DNA from: Ahaetulla prasina
Taxonomy: Eukaryota; Chordata; Lepidosauria; Squamata; Colubridae
Direction: 5' to 3'
DNA length: 64,000 bases
Assembly: GCF_028640845.1 (NCBI RefSeq)
Contig: NC_080548.1
Span: forward strand, 12,295,814 to 12,359,813
The translations under genes and the position numbers were made by a program. Each line of letters begins with the position of its first letter. Positions within the stretch are counted from its first letter, which is position 1. The notes beneath the pieces are model-generated. The model worked only from the letters and a program-made list of their open reading frames with translations, was not told where the DNA came from and did not search any database. Positions 1 through 10,139 of this stretch are shown here, piece by piece.

Positions 1-396
1 AAGTCCTCTATCATTCAACGGATTTGCAACAATGAACCGTGCCTGCTTACGTTGTGGTTAGACTACTGCAGAGCGTTCTTTGTGGGCCTACCCTGGAAGG
101 CTATCCTGAAACTTATAGTGATACAAAATATGGCGGGGAGGCTTCTAAAGGGAGTAAAACTTTAGTGTTGTGTCATGCCTGTAATGGTCTGGGCGAATGA
201 CCTTGGGAGGAAGAAGAGCCACAGTCTAATCAGCCATCATGGAAAAGGTGTCTCAGCCCACACAAGGAAAAGGGGAGTGGGAAGCATCTCAGAAGGAACA
301 CTCCCTAGTTTTCTGGAAAGAAAAAATAAAGGAGAGAAAAGTGTTTTCAGACATGGAAGATTCCGCTACTGTAACCTTACAATAAAGGTAGCCTCA
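1..396 (+). mobile_element. Divergent L2-like LINE fragment, cut by window edge
   Basis: From about 56 the + strand reads as a degraded reverse-transcriptase C-terminal segment (LDYCRAFFVGLP then IQNMAGRLLKG), matching the LDYCNAL..GLP / LQLVQNAAAR pattern of L2-group LINEs. Positions 1-218 recur inverted at 18906-19128. It is non-coding today, and positions 220-396 are assigned only by continuity. Confidence 0.5.
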
Positions 397-398
397 GT

Positions 399-1226
399 CA
401 GGGGTGGGCTTCAAAAATTTTAGCAAGGGGGATTATAAATGGATTGATTGCCATTGTACAGGAATAATGGTAGAATTAAACAAGTTGGAATGGTGTAAAG
501 TTGGGACTGCTCGGTAACCACTCCCGAAGGGAAAGGGTAAGGAAAGAGGAGTAAAGAAGGAAGAAAGTAGGTAGGCAGGTAGGTAGGTAGGAAAGAAGGA
601 AGGGAGAAGAAAGGATAGGAGGAGAAGAAGAAGGAGAAGATAGAGGGTTAGAAAGGATGGTAGTGAGAAGTGGGAAAGAGGTGGGGAAGTAGGAAAGCGA
701 GGAGAAGGATGGTGGGGAAAGTCGAAGAAGGATGAGAAGGGAAGAAAGGATTAAGGGAGGGAGTGGCGGTCGAGCAGCCCTGATTGAGTATAATTTGAGT
801 ATAGGATCGATTGTTGGATAAGTGATTGTATTGTACACTGGTCAAATTGTGGGAATAATTATGGAAAATAAAAAATTTTGCCCTAAAAAAAATTTTTTTT
901 TAGCAAGGGGGTCTCTGCCCAGTTGCTGGGTGGGGGTGAGCATGATGGGGGTGGCCTAGTTGGCCTCCTGCATCACAGCAGGGGGGTGTTTTTGCCCTCC
1001 CCGGACTCCAGAGGCTTTCGTTGAGCCTCCGGGAGGGTGAAAACAGCCTCCCCAGGCTCCGGAGGCTCTCTGGAGGCCAGAAACGGGTCCATTTCCGGCC
1101 TTCCTGAATAGCCAGTAGGCCCATTTTTTGCCATCCCCAAGCCTCCGTGTGCGCCCTGCCAGAGGTGGGTTTCAACCAGTGTTACCATCGGTTCGCTTCA
1201 TGCACGCGCTTCTTGAAGCCCATTAG
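399..1226. mobile_element. Non-autonomous hAT element, interrupted
   Basis: It begins CAGGGGTGGGCTTCA and ends with a degraded inverted copy near 1214-1226 (TGAAGCCCATTAG). The interior is GC-rich with CTCCGGAGGCT-type blocks like those at 48571-49055. It is split by the insert at 432-897. The uninterrupted sequence of the same family is visible at 63904-64000. A possible second hAT end lies at 1159. Confidence 0.55.
432..897. mobile_element. Inserted segment with 14-bp target duplication
   Basis: It is flanked by exact direct copies of TTTTAGCAAGGGGG (418-431 and 898-911), as expected for LINE-driven insertion. The body holds GGTA and GAAG-rich purine runs (about 570-750) and ends in A/T homopolymers. 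Its family is not recognised and there is no credible ORF. Confidence 0.55.
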
Positions 1227-1237
1227 ATGATCTATGA

Positions 1238-1372
1238 CAGGGGTCTCCAACCTTGGCAACTTTAAGACTTGTGGACTTCCAACTCCCAGAATTCTCCCTC
1301 AGCAAAGCTGGCTGAGGAATTCTGGGAGTTGAAGTCCACAAGTCTTAAAGTTGTTAAGGTTGGAGAGCCCTG
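1238..1372. mobile_element. Palindromic hAT MITE (CAGGGGTCTCC family)
   Basis: A 135-bp foldback element: the left half (CAGGGGTCTCCAACCTTGG onward) is nearly the reverse complement of the right half. The 8-bp duplication is ATCTATGA / ATCTACGA. It has no coding capacity. Confidence 0.85.
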
Positions 1373-1466
1373 ATCTACGATATATTTGATCAATGCACAT
1401 TTTGTAAACTTGTGCGCATGATGTCAAGGGCAGGGCACCTGGTCATCAGAAAGAAGGACTATGATA

Positions 1467-2079
1467 CAGAGCGTCCCTGACTTACAACAGTTCATTTAGT
1501 GATGGTTCAAAGTTACAACGGCACTGAAAAAAGTGACTTATCACCATTTTTCATTGTTGTTGTTAGTTGCAAAGTCGTTTCCGACCCATTGCGACCCCAA
1601 GGACAACGTTCCTCTAGGCCTTCCTGTCCTCTACTATCCTCTGGAGTCCATTTAAGCTCACGCCGACTGCTTCAATGACTCCGTCCAGCCACCTTGTTCT
1701 CTGCCGTCCCCTTCTTCTTTTGCCCTCAATCTTTCCCGCATTCAGCTCTTCTCCAGTGAGTCCTTCTTTCTCATTAGGTGGCCAAAGTATTTACAACCAT
1801 TGCCATTTTACATCCCATGGTCACATGACCAAAATCTGGAAGCTTGGCAACTGATTCATATTTATGACGATTACAGTGCCACAGGGGTCAGAGTTTTGCG
1901 ACCTTCTGACAGGCAAAGTCAATGGGGAAGCCAGATTCACTTAAGAACCATGGGACTAACTTAACAACTGCAGTGATTTACTTAACAACAGTGGCAAGAA
2001 AGGTCGTGAATTCACTTAACAAAGGTCTCAGCAACGTAAATTTGGGGCTCAATTTTGGTTGTAAGTCAAGGGCTCCCTC
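1467..2079 (+). mobile_element. Pogo/Tigger-like MITE, interrupted by BovB
   Basis: The ends are versions of the CAGGTAGTCCTCGACTTAC inverted terminus flanked by TA. The interior carries the shared blocks TTACAACGGCACTGAAAAAA and CTTAACAACAGTGGCAAGAA. At least 13 full or partial copies occur in the window. The superfamily is inferred from terminus type and TA flanks; no transposase is present. Confidence 0.7.
1554..1797 (-). mobile_element. BovB (RTE) LINE 3' fragment
   Basis: On the minus strand it reads GGGGTCGCAATGGGTCGGAA followed by ACGACTTTGCAAC, the characteristic 3' end of BovB. It sits inside the pogo-like MITE, so it is younger than that copy. It is 5' truncated and non-coding. Confidence 0.65.
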
Positions 2080-2084
2080 TATTT

Positions 2085-2963
2085 CAGGGGTGTCAAACTC
2101 GATTTCATTGACATTAAGTCTTGTGTTTGAACTTGGAAGGCCGGGGGTGTGTGGCCATGTTGGGCATGACATGGGACTTATGTCAGGGGCACCTGTGGTG
2201 GCCAAGTGCTAAGACAGAACTTCCCTGAGATCTTCCCTCATTCTCATTATAATCTCCTTCCTTCCTTCCTTCCTTCCTTCCTTCCTTCCTTCCTTCCTTC
2301 CTTCCTTCCTTCCTTCCCTTTCCTTTCCTTTCCTTTCCCTTCCCTTCCCTTCCCTTCCCTTCCCTTCCTTTCTTTTCTTTTCCTTTCCTTTCCTTTCCTT
2401 TCCTTTCCTTTCCTTTCCTTTCCTTTCCTTTCCCTTCCCTTCCCTTCCCTTCCTTTCCTTTCCTTCCCTTTCCTTTCCTTCCCTTTCCTTTCCTTTCCCT
2501 TCCCTTCCCTTCCCTTCCTTTTCTTTCCTTTCCTTTCCCTCTTCATTCTCCTTTCTTCTTCCTTCCCCTCTTTCCTTATTTTTCCTTCCTTGCTTTCTTC
2601 CCATCTTCCCATCTTTTTCTTTGTCTTTCCTCTTTCCCTTTCTCCTTTCCTGTCCCTTGCATGCTCAAATGCAAAAGGGGAAACATTTCTCCTTTTGTTT
2701 TGTTTTGATAGCCCTCTGCCAGCAAAAATGGAGCTCGGGGGGTGGGTGGGTGGCTGCCCATTTTCAGTGGCAGAGGGCTGCAGGAGGCCATCACAGCTGA
2801 AAACCGTGGGGTGGGGGGGCACACGTGGGGCCCCTGAGCTCCGTTTTAGCTGGCAGAAGCACCGCAGGTTGGCTCTTCGTTGTTTCCAGGTTGGCCCTGG
2901 GGGCCAGATCTAAGCACCCCACAGGCTGGATCCAGCCCGTGGGCCTTGAATTTGACACCCCTG
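2085..2963. mobile_element. hAT element, CAGGGGTGTCAAACT family
   Basis: Inverted ends CAGGGGTGTCAAACTC and ATTTGACACCCCTG are flanked by CTCTATTT / ACCTATTT. Internal GCAAAAATGGAGCTCGGG-type blocks are shared with 7720-8900 and 47964-48517. Much of this copy is an expanded polypyrimidine tract. Confidence 0.75.
2249..2580. repeat. (CCTT)n / (CCCTT, CCTTT)n polypyrimidine tract
   Basis: More than 300 bp of pure C/T on the + strand: CCTT units first, then CCCTTT and CTTTC variants. Long open frames across it on both strands are by-products of the repeat, not genes. Confidence 0.95.
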
Positions 2964-2971
2964 ACCTATTT

Positions 2972-3895
2972 CATTGCAACGGTAACAGCCCCTTCACCCT
3001 GATTCATAAAAATATCGGCTTTTGGATCCAGGAATTATCTTTATTGCATATTTGTGCTCCTTGCTTCTGTAGTGTTGGGTTAGCTCAATTTTACAACACC
3101 AGACAAATGTGGTCAGCAGTTGATGGGCAGAGATGCCGAATGGTCAGAGGACAGGCTGCCTCCCAAATATCTCTTTCTACGAACTTAAGTGAATGATTAA
3201 CTTTATAACTTTTGTTCTTTACCTCTAAATAGCCTTTTAAATGTCACCATTGGCCTTGCAACACCCCTGTACACCCAGCCCTTGTGCCGGGTTCATTCAC
3301 AAACAGGCTGTTGCTGGATAGGAACATCAACCTTTTTCTAATTTCCCCTTTAACCTCCATTGCAACATGGAAACTGTGAAATATTTTCCCCCTTACACAG
3401 CATTTTTACTGTACTACTGCATTTATTTGTAGGTGTTGAATGGGTATATTTAAAGGGTGTGGCTTGCATTTCTATGGGGGTATCCCAAAAATATGGCTTT
3501 TCTCTCAAACACCATATTTCCTTCCTCCATATGCTGGTTATTGATTGGTAACACAAACTACCTATGGAGATAGCATTTGATTACCGAGTGTCTAAAAATT
3601 AAGAGTATTTGGGAGCTTAAAATTGGAAAGTACACAGCAATGGCCAAACTGACAGTATATGTACACACTAGAATGCAAGCATTAACTAAATGAAAGCAAG
3701 AGACATACAACACATCATGCAACATGACAAATATAATCATCATTTGGTTTCAAAGTGGGCCTGTATATCTATAAATATTGTGGATTAGCAAATACACAAA
3801 GCTGGGAGTTAAACATTCAATAGTCCTTTTCTTATTTACTTTTTTCTCCTGTTTTTTTTTTTGGTATTTTAATTCTTATTAAATTTGCTCATTCA
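2972..3895. other. No gene or recognised repeat
   Basis: Ordinary AT-leaning sequence. I see no long conserved frame, splice-bounded exon or structured RNA. Confidence 0.5.
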
Positions 3896-3910
3896 TCTAT
3901 AGATTTCCTT

Positions 3911-4016
3911 CATGAACAAGAAAGAGAAAAAGAGACAGGGAAGGAGGGAGAGAGGGAAAGAGAGGGAGAGGGAGAGGGAGGGGGGAGGGAGGGAGGGGGA
4001 GCGGGAGGGGGAGAGA
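3911..4016. repeat. (GGGA/GA)n purine-rich microsatellite
   Basis: G/A-only tract of GAGGGA, GGGAGG and GAGA units on the + strand. Confidence 0.9.
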
Positions 4017-4411
4017 GCCCACTCCATGGAGATTTCAGTATTAAGTAATCTGTTTAAGATCCAAATCTGTATACAAATACTTTGATGTGAGTCACAGTGA
4101 TTCTTTTCTGAATGTCTGAATGAAAACGGCAAATAATTTTACACCGGTAATATTGCTATTCTAAATTATAACCATCATAAATATGATAGAATTTTATTTT
4201 TTTTACTCTTCTCTGTTCTCAGTAAACTAAACTTAGTAAATACAGTGTAACAGAATGTTACTAAACTTTAACCACATTGTATAACAACATAAAACGTATC
4301 AAGATATATGAAAACATAATAAAAAGGAGGGGGGGAAATTTAAGATTATTTGTTGTTGATATTGGCTCCCTACTGCAACACAATCTTCATGCAGTGTAGA
4401 GCAGTGTAGAG

Positions 4412-4532
4412 CAGGGGTCTCCAACCTTGACAAATTTAAGCCTGGCGGACTTCAACTCCCGGAATCCCCCAGCCAGCTTTGCTGGGAGGTGAAGTCCACC
4501 AGGCTTAAAGTTGCCAAAGTTGGAGGCCCCTG
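4412..4532. mobile_element. Palindromic hAT MITE, AAGCCTGG subtype
   Basis: Foldback of 121 bp beginning CAGGGGTCTCC, with AAGCCTGGCGG in the left arm and the matching CCACCAGGCTT in the right. The duplication is GTGTAGAG / GTGTAGAC. Confidence 0.85.
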
Positions 4533-4616
4533 GTGTAGACCACAGATTGCATTGTCTCTGAGTTTCAGGAAAACCTTTGGTAGTAAGGCACTTTCAGGTA
4601 TGTTACTGAGCATACT

Positions 4617-4671
4617 GGGAGTTGAAGTCCACAAGTCTTAAAGTGGCCAAGGTTGGAGACCCCTGCTCTAT
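4617..4671. mobile_element. Single right arm of palindromic MITE
   Basis: Only the right arm (GGGAGTTGAAGTCCACAAG to GGAGACCCCTG) is clear. Its 3' flank (ATCCTGGGATGTCC..GCCTACTGGC) also follows the MITE at 7464-7597, so the two loci share sequence beyond the MITE. Confidence 0.65.
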
Positions 4672-4974
4672 CTCATCCTGGGATGTCCAGGCCTACTGGC
4701 CAAATCATGCCAGTCAGTTCATGAGCAAAAGTCAGGAGTCCGTTCAGGGGGCCCTGCAAGCTGTTGCAAAAGATAAAATAATAAAATAAAATAATAAAAG
4801 TAAAAATAAATATAAAATATAAAATAAAATAACAGTGTGACTATGTTGTGGAAACACCACTCCTTTTCATGGGCATTGTGATATGTGTAAAAAAGAGATT
4901 GTGAGATTGCAGTGGTGGCCACCATCTGTGGCTGACTATGCTGTGCTGTTATGATTTATTGTATCAGCCCTTGT

Positions 4975-5492
4975 TGTTGTGTCTTGCCCGCCCTCAGAGC
5001 AGCCGGGGCCTTCTTATCTGCTCCCGAACACGGAGGAATGTATGCCTCCCGGCCCCAGTCCTGGCTCCATGCCCAGACAAACTGCAGAAGAAGGAGCACC
5101 TCCCGGCCCCAGCCCTGACTCCATGCCCAGGAAAACGGAGCAGCTAGACCCCTCCCCCTCCTCCACAGCATGTGAGCCTGAGGAGGGTTTATTACCAACA
5201 GCTGATTGGAGTGACCCTCGCATCAGAAGACTGGATAGGCGGAGGCAACAGAAGGAAGGGAGGGGCAGGCCTTAATGAGTGCTGAGTCATGGAGCCACAC
5301 CCCATGGCCTATATAAAGGATCTGCTTTCTGGCATTCTCTGAGTCAGGCAAAGTCGAACTTATCTTGCTGAAGGCACTTACTGGTCTCCTGCCTGCTCTG
5401 AGGACTTTGCTAGGACTTTGGGCAGAGCTGCAGAGGCAAGCCTGATTCGGATTTCCCTGACCCGGCCGTCAGCGGAGGAGTGGGACACGACA
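4975..5492 (+). mobile_element. Solo LTR, 527-bp family, copy 1
   Basis: Starts TGTTGTGTC and ends GACACGACA, flanked by exact CTTGT duplications (4970-4974, 5493-5497). A TATA box (CTATATAAA, 5310-5317) marks the probable promoter. No internal retroelement region adjoins it. A frame of about 98 codons (4979-5275) is open, as in the other three copies. It is 518 bp long, with small deletions. Confidence 0.85.
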
Positions 5493-5510
5493 CTTGTTGA
5501 TAACAATAAT

Positions 5511-5909
5511 ACAGGTCATCCTTGGCTTACAACAGCTCATTTAGTGACTGTTTGAGGTTACAACGGCACTGAAAAAAGGGACTTATGACCATTTTTTTAT
5601 ACTTATGACCATTGCAGCATCCCTATAGTCACGTGATCAGAATTCGGATGCTTGGCAACTGACTCATATTTATGATGGTTACAGTGTCCCAAGGTCATGA
5701 AATCAACTTTTGCCACCTTGTGACAAGCAAAGTCAATGGGGAAGTCAGATTCTCTTAACAACTGTGTTAATACTTTAATAACTGCAGTGATTCACTTAAC
5801 AACGGTGGCAAGGAAGGTCTTAAAATGGGGCAAAATACACTTAATAGCTGTCTCTCTTAGCAACAGAACTTTTGGGCTTAGCTGTAATCATAAGTTGGGG
5901 GCTATCTGT
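5511..5909 (+). mobile_element. Pogo-like MITE
   Basis: ACAGGTCATCCTTGGCTTAC at one end and an inverted GGGGGCTATCTGT at the other. The interior has the family blocks and is about 400 bp, the usual full length in this window. Confidence 0.75.
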
Positions 5910-6329
5910 CTTTGTGTTCTTGTTTTGTTCTGTCTGTTGGTGAACTCTTGATTGTATATTTATTTTATGCTATAGTATGCGTGTGGCAAACTGCTCTGAA
6001 TCACTCCAGATTTGCAAGTATGCAAGGGTCACCAGTCAATATTTATCATCATTTGAACCCATCTATGTTATTTGCCTAATGAAGTCTTACCCAAATGATG
6101 TTAATTGGCGCAGAATATTATTCCACTGATGAGAAGCATGTAAGCCCAGTAAATAAAGTTTTCCCCGGATTCTCAGACCCGTTTTGCTATTAAAACACCT
6201 TTGAACTGTTCTCTGACCTTAATAAAGAAAACTTCCCTTCCATCCCTTTGGCATGTGGAGATCACTCTGGCACGGGTAACACATAACCCCCTGTAGGGAG
6301 GCCACTCCCTCCCCCAAATTAAAATATTC

Positions 6330-7275
6330 TTTATTCTTAATATTAAAAAGAGGCAGGGTAGAATATTTCCCCTAAAGGGGAAATGGAGAAAAATCTTAAG
6401 AAAGGCAGAAAGCAGCCATAATCTTCCTGCCATAGGAAAACAGTCTCCAGCAGAAGCTTTGGGAAAGAAGGTTCAGAAAGACTGGGGCGATCTATTCATA
6501 AGCAAAGAGACTCCTAATAAGCAACACAATTAGGCAAGCCAAAGCTGACAAGATTAGCTTAGACAAACCCAGTGGTGGGATTCAGCCAGTTCGCACCTAT
6601 TCGGGAGAACCGGTTGTTAACTTTCTAAGCAGTTTGGAGAACCGGTTGTTGGAAGAAATCTTATTTTGGTTTTTTTTCCACTTTACAGGGCTAATCCTGT
6701 AAGGAAGGCAGGAAGGAAACATTCTGGTGGTGCTTCTAGCCTAATCTTTATTGCCCTGCTTACAGAAACTGCTTCTCCGGTTAACCCTTCTTACATTGTA
6801 ACAGCTAAGGCAAAGTGCCCATCGACGTGAGTGACGTTGAGTTGGCCACACCCACATGGTCACATTACCACCGAGCCACGCTGACCCAGCTGATCAATAG
6901 GGCAGAGAACCGGTTGTTAAATTATTTGAATCCCACCACTGGACAAACCCCTAGGATTTTGCATTTCCCTTTTTGCCTATAGAGCCAGCCACAACCCATT
7001 CATGACCCTCATATGAATCTGGCAACAGCCATTAAAATATTGAAGGATGTATTCTTGCACAGGAACAGGCATCTCAACCACAAAGACCCAAAGAATGTAT
7101 AAAAACCCATCTATCCCAACCCTATTTTGTCAGCCACCCGAGAAACATGCTGCTGTCACTGGAAGTTTCTAGCATCCGAATAAACCGAGATCTTCTTTCA
7201 TGTAACCTGCCTCCATTTTATTTCCAGCTTTTTTTCTCCCGGCTTGGAACTGGACCGGATTTTTCGTCCAACAGC
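6330..7275 (+). mobile_element. ERV-like LTR remnant A, interrupted by hAT
   Basis: LTR-like order on the + strand: U3-like start near 6330, TATA (TATAAAAA, 7098-7105), AATAAA (7179-7184), and an end CTTGGAACTGG..TCCAACAG near 7272. The element at 57100-57566 shares the start (ATATTAAAAAG.GGCA) and the end. Both edges are approximate. Confidence 0.5.
6570..6941. mobile_element. hAT element, CAGTGGTGGGATTCA family
   Basis: Perfect inverted ends CAGTGGTGGGATTCA / TGAATCCCACCACTG with an exact 8-bp duplication GACAAACC (6562-6569, 6942-6949). Internal GAGAACCGGTTGTTAA motifs repeat near both ends. Non-coding, 372 bp. Confidence 0.9.
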
Positions 7276-7463
7276 CCTTTTCACCATGCAAGCAGAGGAA
7301 AAGGTGTCCTGCCTTCATTTATTTATTTTTCAAGAAAATTTATATGACCGATGAATCCAGACAGCTTACAAAAATAAAACCCCAATACAAAAGCCAATAA
7401 AACTCCCACCCACCCCACCTCCTGGTGACAATGATCAGACCAACCACTTGATGGGCTCTAGAT

Positions 7464-7597
7464 CAGGGGTCTCCAACCTTGGCAACTTTAAGACTTTTGG
7501 ACTTCAACTCCCAGAATTCCTCCTCAGCAAAGCTGGCTGAGGAATTCTGGGAGTTGAAGTCCACAAGTCTGACAGCTGCCAAGGTTGGAGACCCCTG
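7464..7597. mobile_element. Palindromic hAT MITE
   Basis: 134-bp foldback with duplication CTCTAGAT / CTCTATAT. The arms are near-perfect inverted copies with a short centre. Confidence 0.85.
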
Positions 7598-7872
7598 CTC
7601 TATATCATCCTGGGATGTCCACGCCTACTGGCATAATAATGCCTTCAGGGTCTTTCAAAAGAGAACTGGTGTGTGTGTGTGTGTCACAATCTTATTTCTT
7701 CAGGGATGATGTTCTACAGCAGGGGTGTCAAACTAAAGGCTCGGGGGCCAGATCCGGGCCCACAGAGTGCTTAGATCTGGCCCACAGGGCCACCCTAGAA
7801 ACAGCAAAAGATGGGCCCATGGTGCAGGGGTGAAATCCAGCAAGTTCTGACAGGTTCTGGAGAACCGGTAGC

Positions 7873-8399
7873 TGTTGTGTCTCGTCCAATCTCACCTCAG
7901 CCGGGGTCTTCTTATCTGCTTCCGAACACGGAGGAATGTTCTAGTATGCCTCCCGGCCCCAGCCCTGGCTCCATGCCCAGACAGGCTGAAGAGGAAGAAA
8001 TACCTCCAGCCCCCAGCTCTGGCTCCATGCCCAGGCAAAGGGAGCAACTAGACCCCTCCCCCTCCTCCACAGCATGTGAGCCTGAGGGAGGTCTATTACC
8101 AACAGCTGTCGACTGGAGTGACCCTCGCATCAGAAGACTTGATAGGCGGAGGCAACAGAAGGAAGGAAGGGGCAGGCCTGGATAAGTGCTGAGTCATGGA
8201 GCCATACCCCATGGCCTATATAAAGGATCTGCTTTCTGGCATTCTCTGAGTCAGGCAAAGTCTAAACATATCTTGCTGAAGTCACTTTCTGGTCTCCTGC
8301 CTGCCCTGAGGACTTTGCTAGGACTTTGGCAGAGCTGCAGAGGCACGCCTGATTCGGATTTCCCTGACCCGGCCGTCAGCGGAGGAGTGGGACACGACA
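7873..8399 (+). mobile_element. Solo LTR, 527-bp family, copy 2
   Basis: TGTTGTGTC..GACACGACA, 527 bp, exact GTAGC duplications (7868-7872, 8400-8404). TATA box at 8217-8224. An open frame runs through to 8185. Confidence 0.9.
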
Positions 8400-8456
8400 G
8401 TAGCAGACATTTTGAGTAGTTTGGAAAACCATTAAATGCCACCTCTGGCTGGCCCC

Positions 8457-8580
8457 AGAGTGGGGAGGGAATGGGGATTTTGTAATATTCTTCCCCTGGA
8501 GTGGGGAGGGAATGGGGATTTTACAGTATCCTTCCCCCGGAGTGGAGAGGGAATGGGGATTTTGCAGTATCCTTCCCCTG
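8457..8580. repeat. Three-copy ~40-bp minisatellite
   Basis: Units of GGAGTGGGGAGGGAATGGGG followed by ATTTT..AGTATCCTTCCCC repeat three times inside the hAT element. The reverse complement of the same unit is expanded at 25714-25920. Confidence 0.85.
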
Positions 8581-8908
8581 CCATGCCCACCAAGCCACAC
8601 CACGCCCACCAAGTCACGCCCACAGAACCGGTAATATAAAAATTTGAATTTCACCACTTCTGTGGTGCCTCTGCCAGTGAAAACGGAGGCTCTCCCAAGC
8701 TTTGTTTTTGCCGTTGCAGATGAAAATGGAACTCGGGAGCCCATTTTCTCTGGCAGAGCGCTCGGACCACCACAGGCGCTCCCAGTATGAGTGACATTGA
8801 TCTTGCCATGCCCAACCTGGCCACTTCCACTCACCCCCCCCCCCCGAGGTCAAACACAACCCTGATGCGGCCCTCAATGAAATTGAGTTTGACAGCCCTG
8901 CTCTACAG

Positions 8909-9006
8909 GGAAGGAGCCACCACAGAGAAAGTCCTTCTTCTTGGTCCCACTAGATGGAGCTCCTTAAATGAGAGGAGCCATCAAACATATCCTGCTTCCC
9001 TACTCT
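8909..9006 (-). mobile_element. L2-like LINE fragment
   Basis: On the minus strand it contains HLVGPRRRTFSVVAPS-like coding (broken), the same block as 63725-63800 on the + strand. Confidence 0.5.
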
Positions 9007-9584
9007 AGTGAGTCAGGCAGATGTAACTTCAGAGTTCTTTCCGTGCCAGCTTCCTTCTAACTTAGCTACTAACGCAATTCGCCCCGTGTCAACAGAAACG
9101 GCAGGACAAAAACAAACCCCAATTAGATGAAAGAGAAAAAAAAAACTTCTTTCTTCTCCCCTCTGGCAGATTCTAGAGAAGCATGAAGTAGGTATGACCT
9201 CTCTGAATCAGCTTGGGAGTAATTGCTTTTCCTCCTCCTTCAGCTCCACCTTCTTGGGTGCCTATCACCAATTGGTCATCGTCTCCAGAGAGAGAGAGAG
9301 TTTCTCAAGGCAAAGGTTGAGTGCCCAAAGGCACATGTTGGCCAACCAAGTCATAAGTCAGTGTATCATCCAGAAGAAACTGGGTAAGTGATATCTGCTT
9401 TCTCCTTGGCCTTGTTGTAGCTCCCGAGCTGCTGTTTTTTTTGGTTTTTTTTACCACCCAAGAAATCTTCCATTTTGAAAAGCTTGTGCGTGTCTGGGTG
9501 TGCAGCTGTAAGTGTGTTCCCTCAAGTCAGTGTACACTCCTGACAATTGCCTGGACTAGCCTATGCAGTTTTCTAGGCAAGATT
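9007..9584. other. No gene recognised
   Basis: Unremarkable sequence with a short GA run near 9290. No convincing coding region or repeat family was identified. Confidence 0.45.
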
Positions 9585-9745
9585 TCACCTGTGGGTTGCC
9601 ATTGCTGCCTTCTTCCTAAGGCTGAGAGAGAATGACTGGCCCCGAAATCACCTAGCTGGCTTTGTGCCTCAGTCAGAACTAGAACCCACAGTCTCCTGGT
9701 TTCTAACTTGGTGTCATACATAGCCACTATACCAAAGTAGTTCTC
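9585..9745 (-). mobile_element. tRNA-derived CORE-SINE
   Basis: The minus strand reads a tRNA-like head (TTTGGTATAGTGGCTATG, then a B-box-like GGTTCTAGTTCTGAC) followed by the core-type block TGATTTCGGGGCCAGTCATT. The same family lies on the + strand at 15379-15545. Confidence 0.6.
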
Positions 9746-9805
9746 GTCGAAAGATTAGAGATCGAAAATAATAGAAAATAAAGGTTAGACATCGAAAACA
9801 ATAGA

Positions 9806-9809
9806 GATC

Positions 9810-9876
<67 letters not shown>
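9806..9876. repeat. (AAT)n microsatellite
   Basis: About 23 perfect AAT units, directly followed by an R4-like 3' tail (TTTCATGTTTAATGAATAAA). Confidence 0.95.
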
Positions 9877-10053
9877 GACTGAGTTTCATGTTTAATGAAT
9901 AAAGATAATAATAATAATATCTTAAGAAGGTATTTGGTTGATACCTAGGATGCTGGCAGCAACCTGTATAAACCATTAGCAGCAGTCAATGGTATTTGTA
10001 ACACATTTTTAAATGTCCAGTTGACTGAGTTTCATGTTTAATGAATAAAAGAG

Positions 10054-10095
<42 letters not shown>
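9877..10095 (+). mobile_element. Two stacked R4-like LINE 3' tails
   Basis: GACTGAGTTTCATGTTTAAT then AATAAAGATAATAATAAT ends one tail. From 9923 GTATTTGGTTGATACCTAGG starts a second 3' UTR that ends at another (AAT)n array (10046-10095). Both match the longer copy at 10140-10915. Confidence 0.65.
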
Positions 10096-10098
<3 letters not shown>

Positions 10099-10139
10099 TA
10101 CTAATAATAAATTATTATTGTTATTGTTATTATTGTTTT

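Larger units (their letters stand above)
7825..8661 (-). mobile_element. hAT element, CAGGGGTGAAATCCA family, nested
   Basis: Begins CAGGGGTGAAATCC and ends near ATTTCACCACTTCTG; the flanking duplication is imperfect. ACCGGTAG, CCACGCCCACC and a 40-bp tandem block mark the family that also occupies 16876-17149, 25621-26074, 47596-47872 and 62222-62515. Confidence 0.7.
7720..8900. mobile_element. hAT element (CAGGGGTGTCAAACT) with nested insertions
   Basis: Ends CAGGGGTGTCAAACT and GTTTGACAGCCCTG, duplication TTCTACAG / CTCTACAG. It contains the hAT element 7825-8661, which in turn contains the solo LTR 7873-8399. Confidence 0.85.

Noticed and set aside
2206..2913. Long open frames on both strands across the C/T tract
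   Set aside because: Low-complexity repeat translation (PFLSF, KERKGK); no protein domain.
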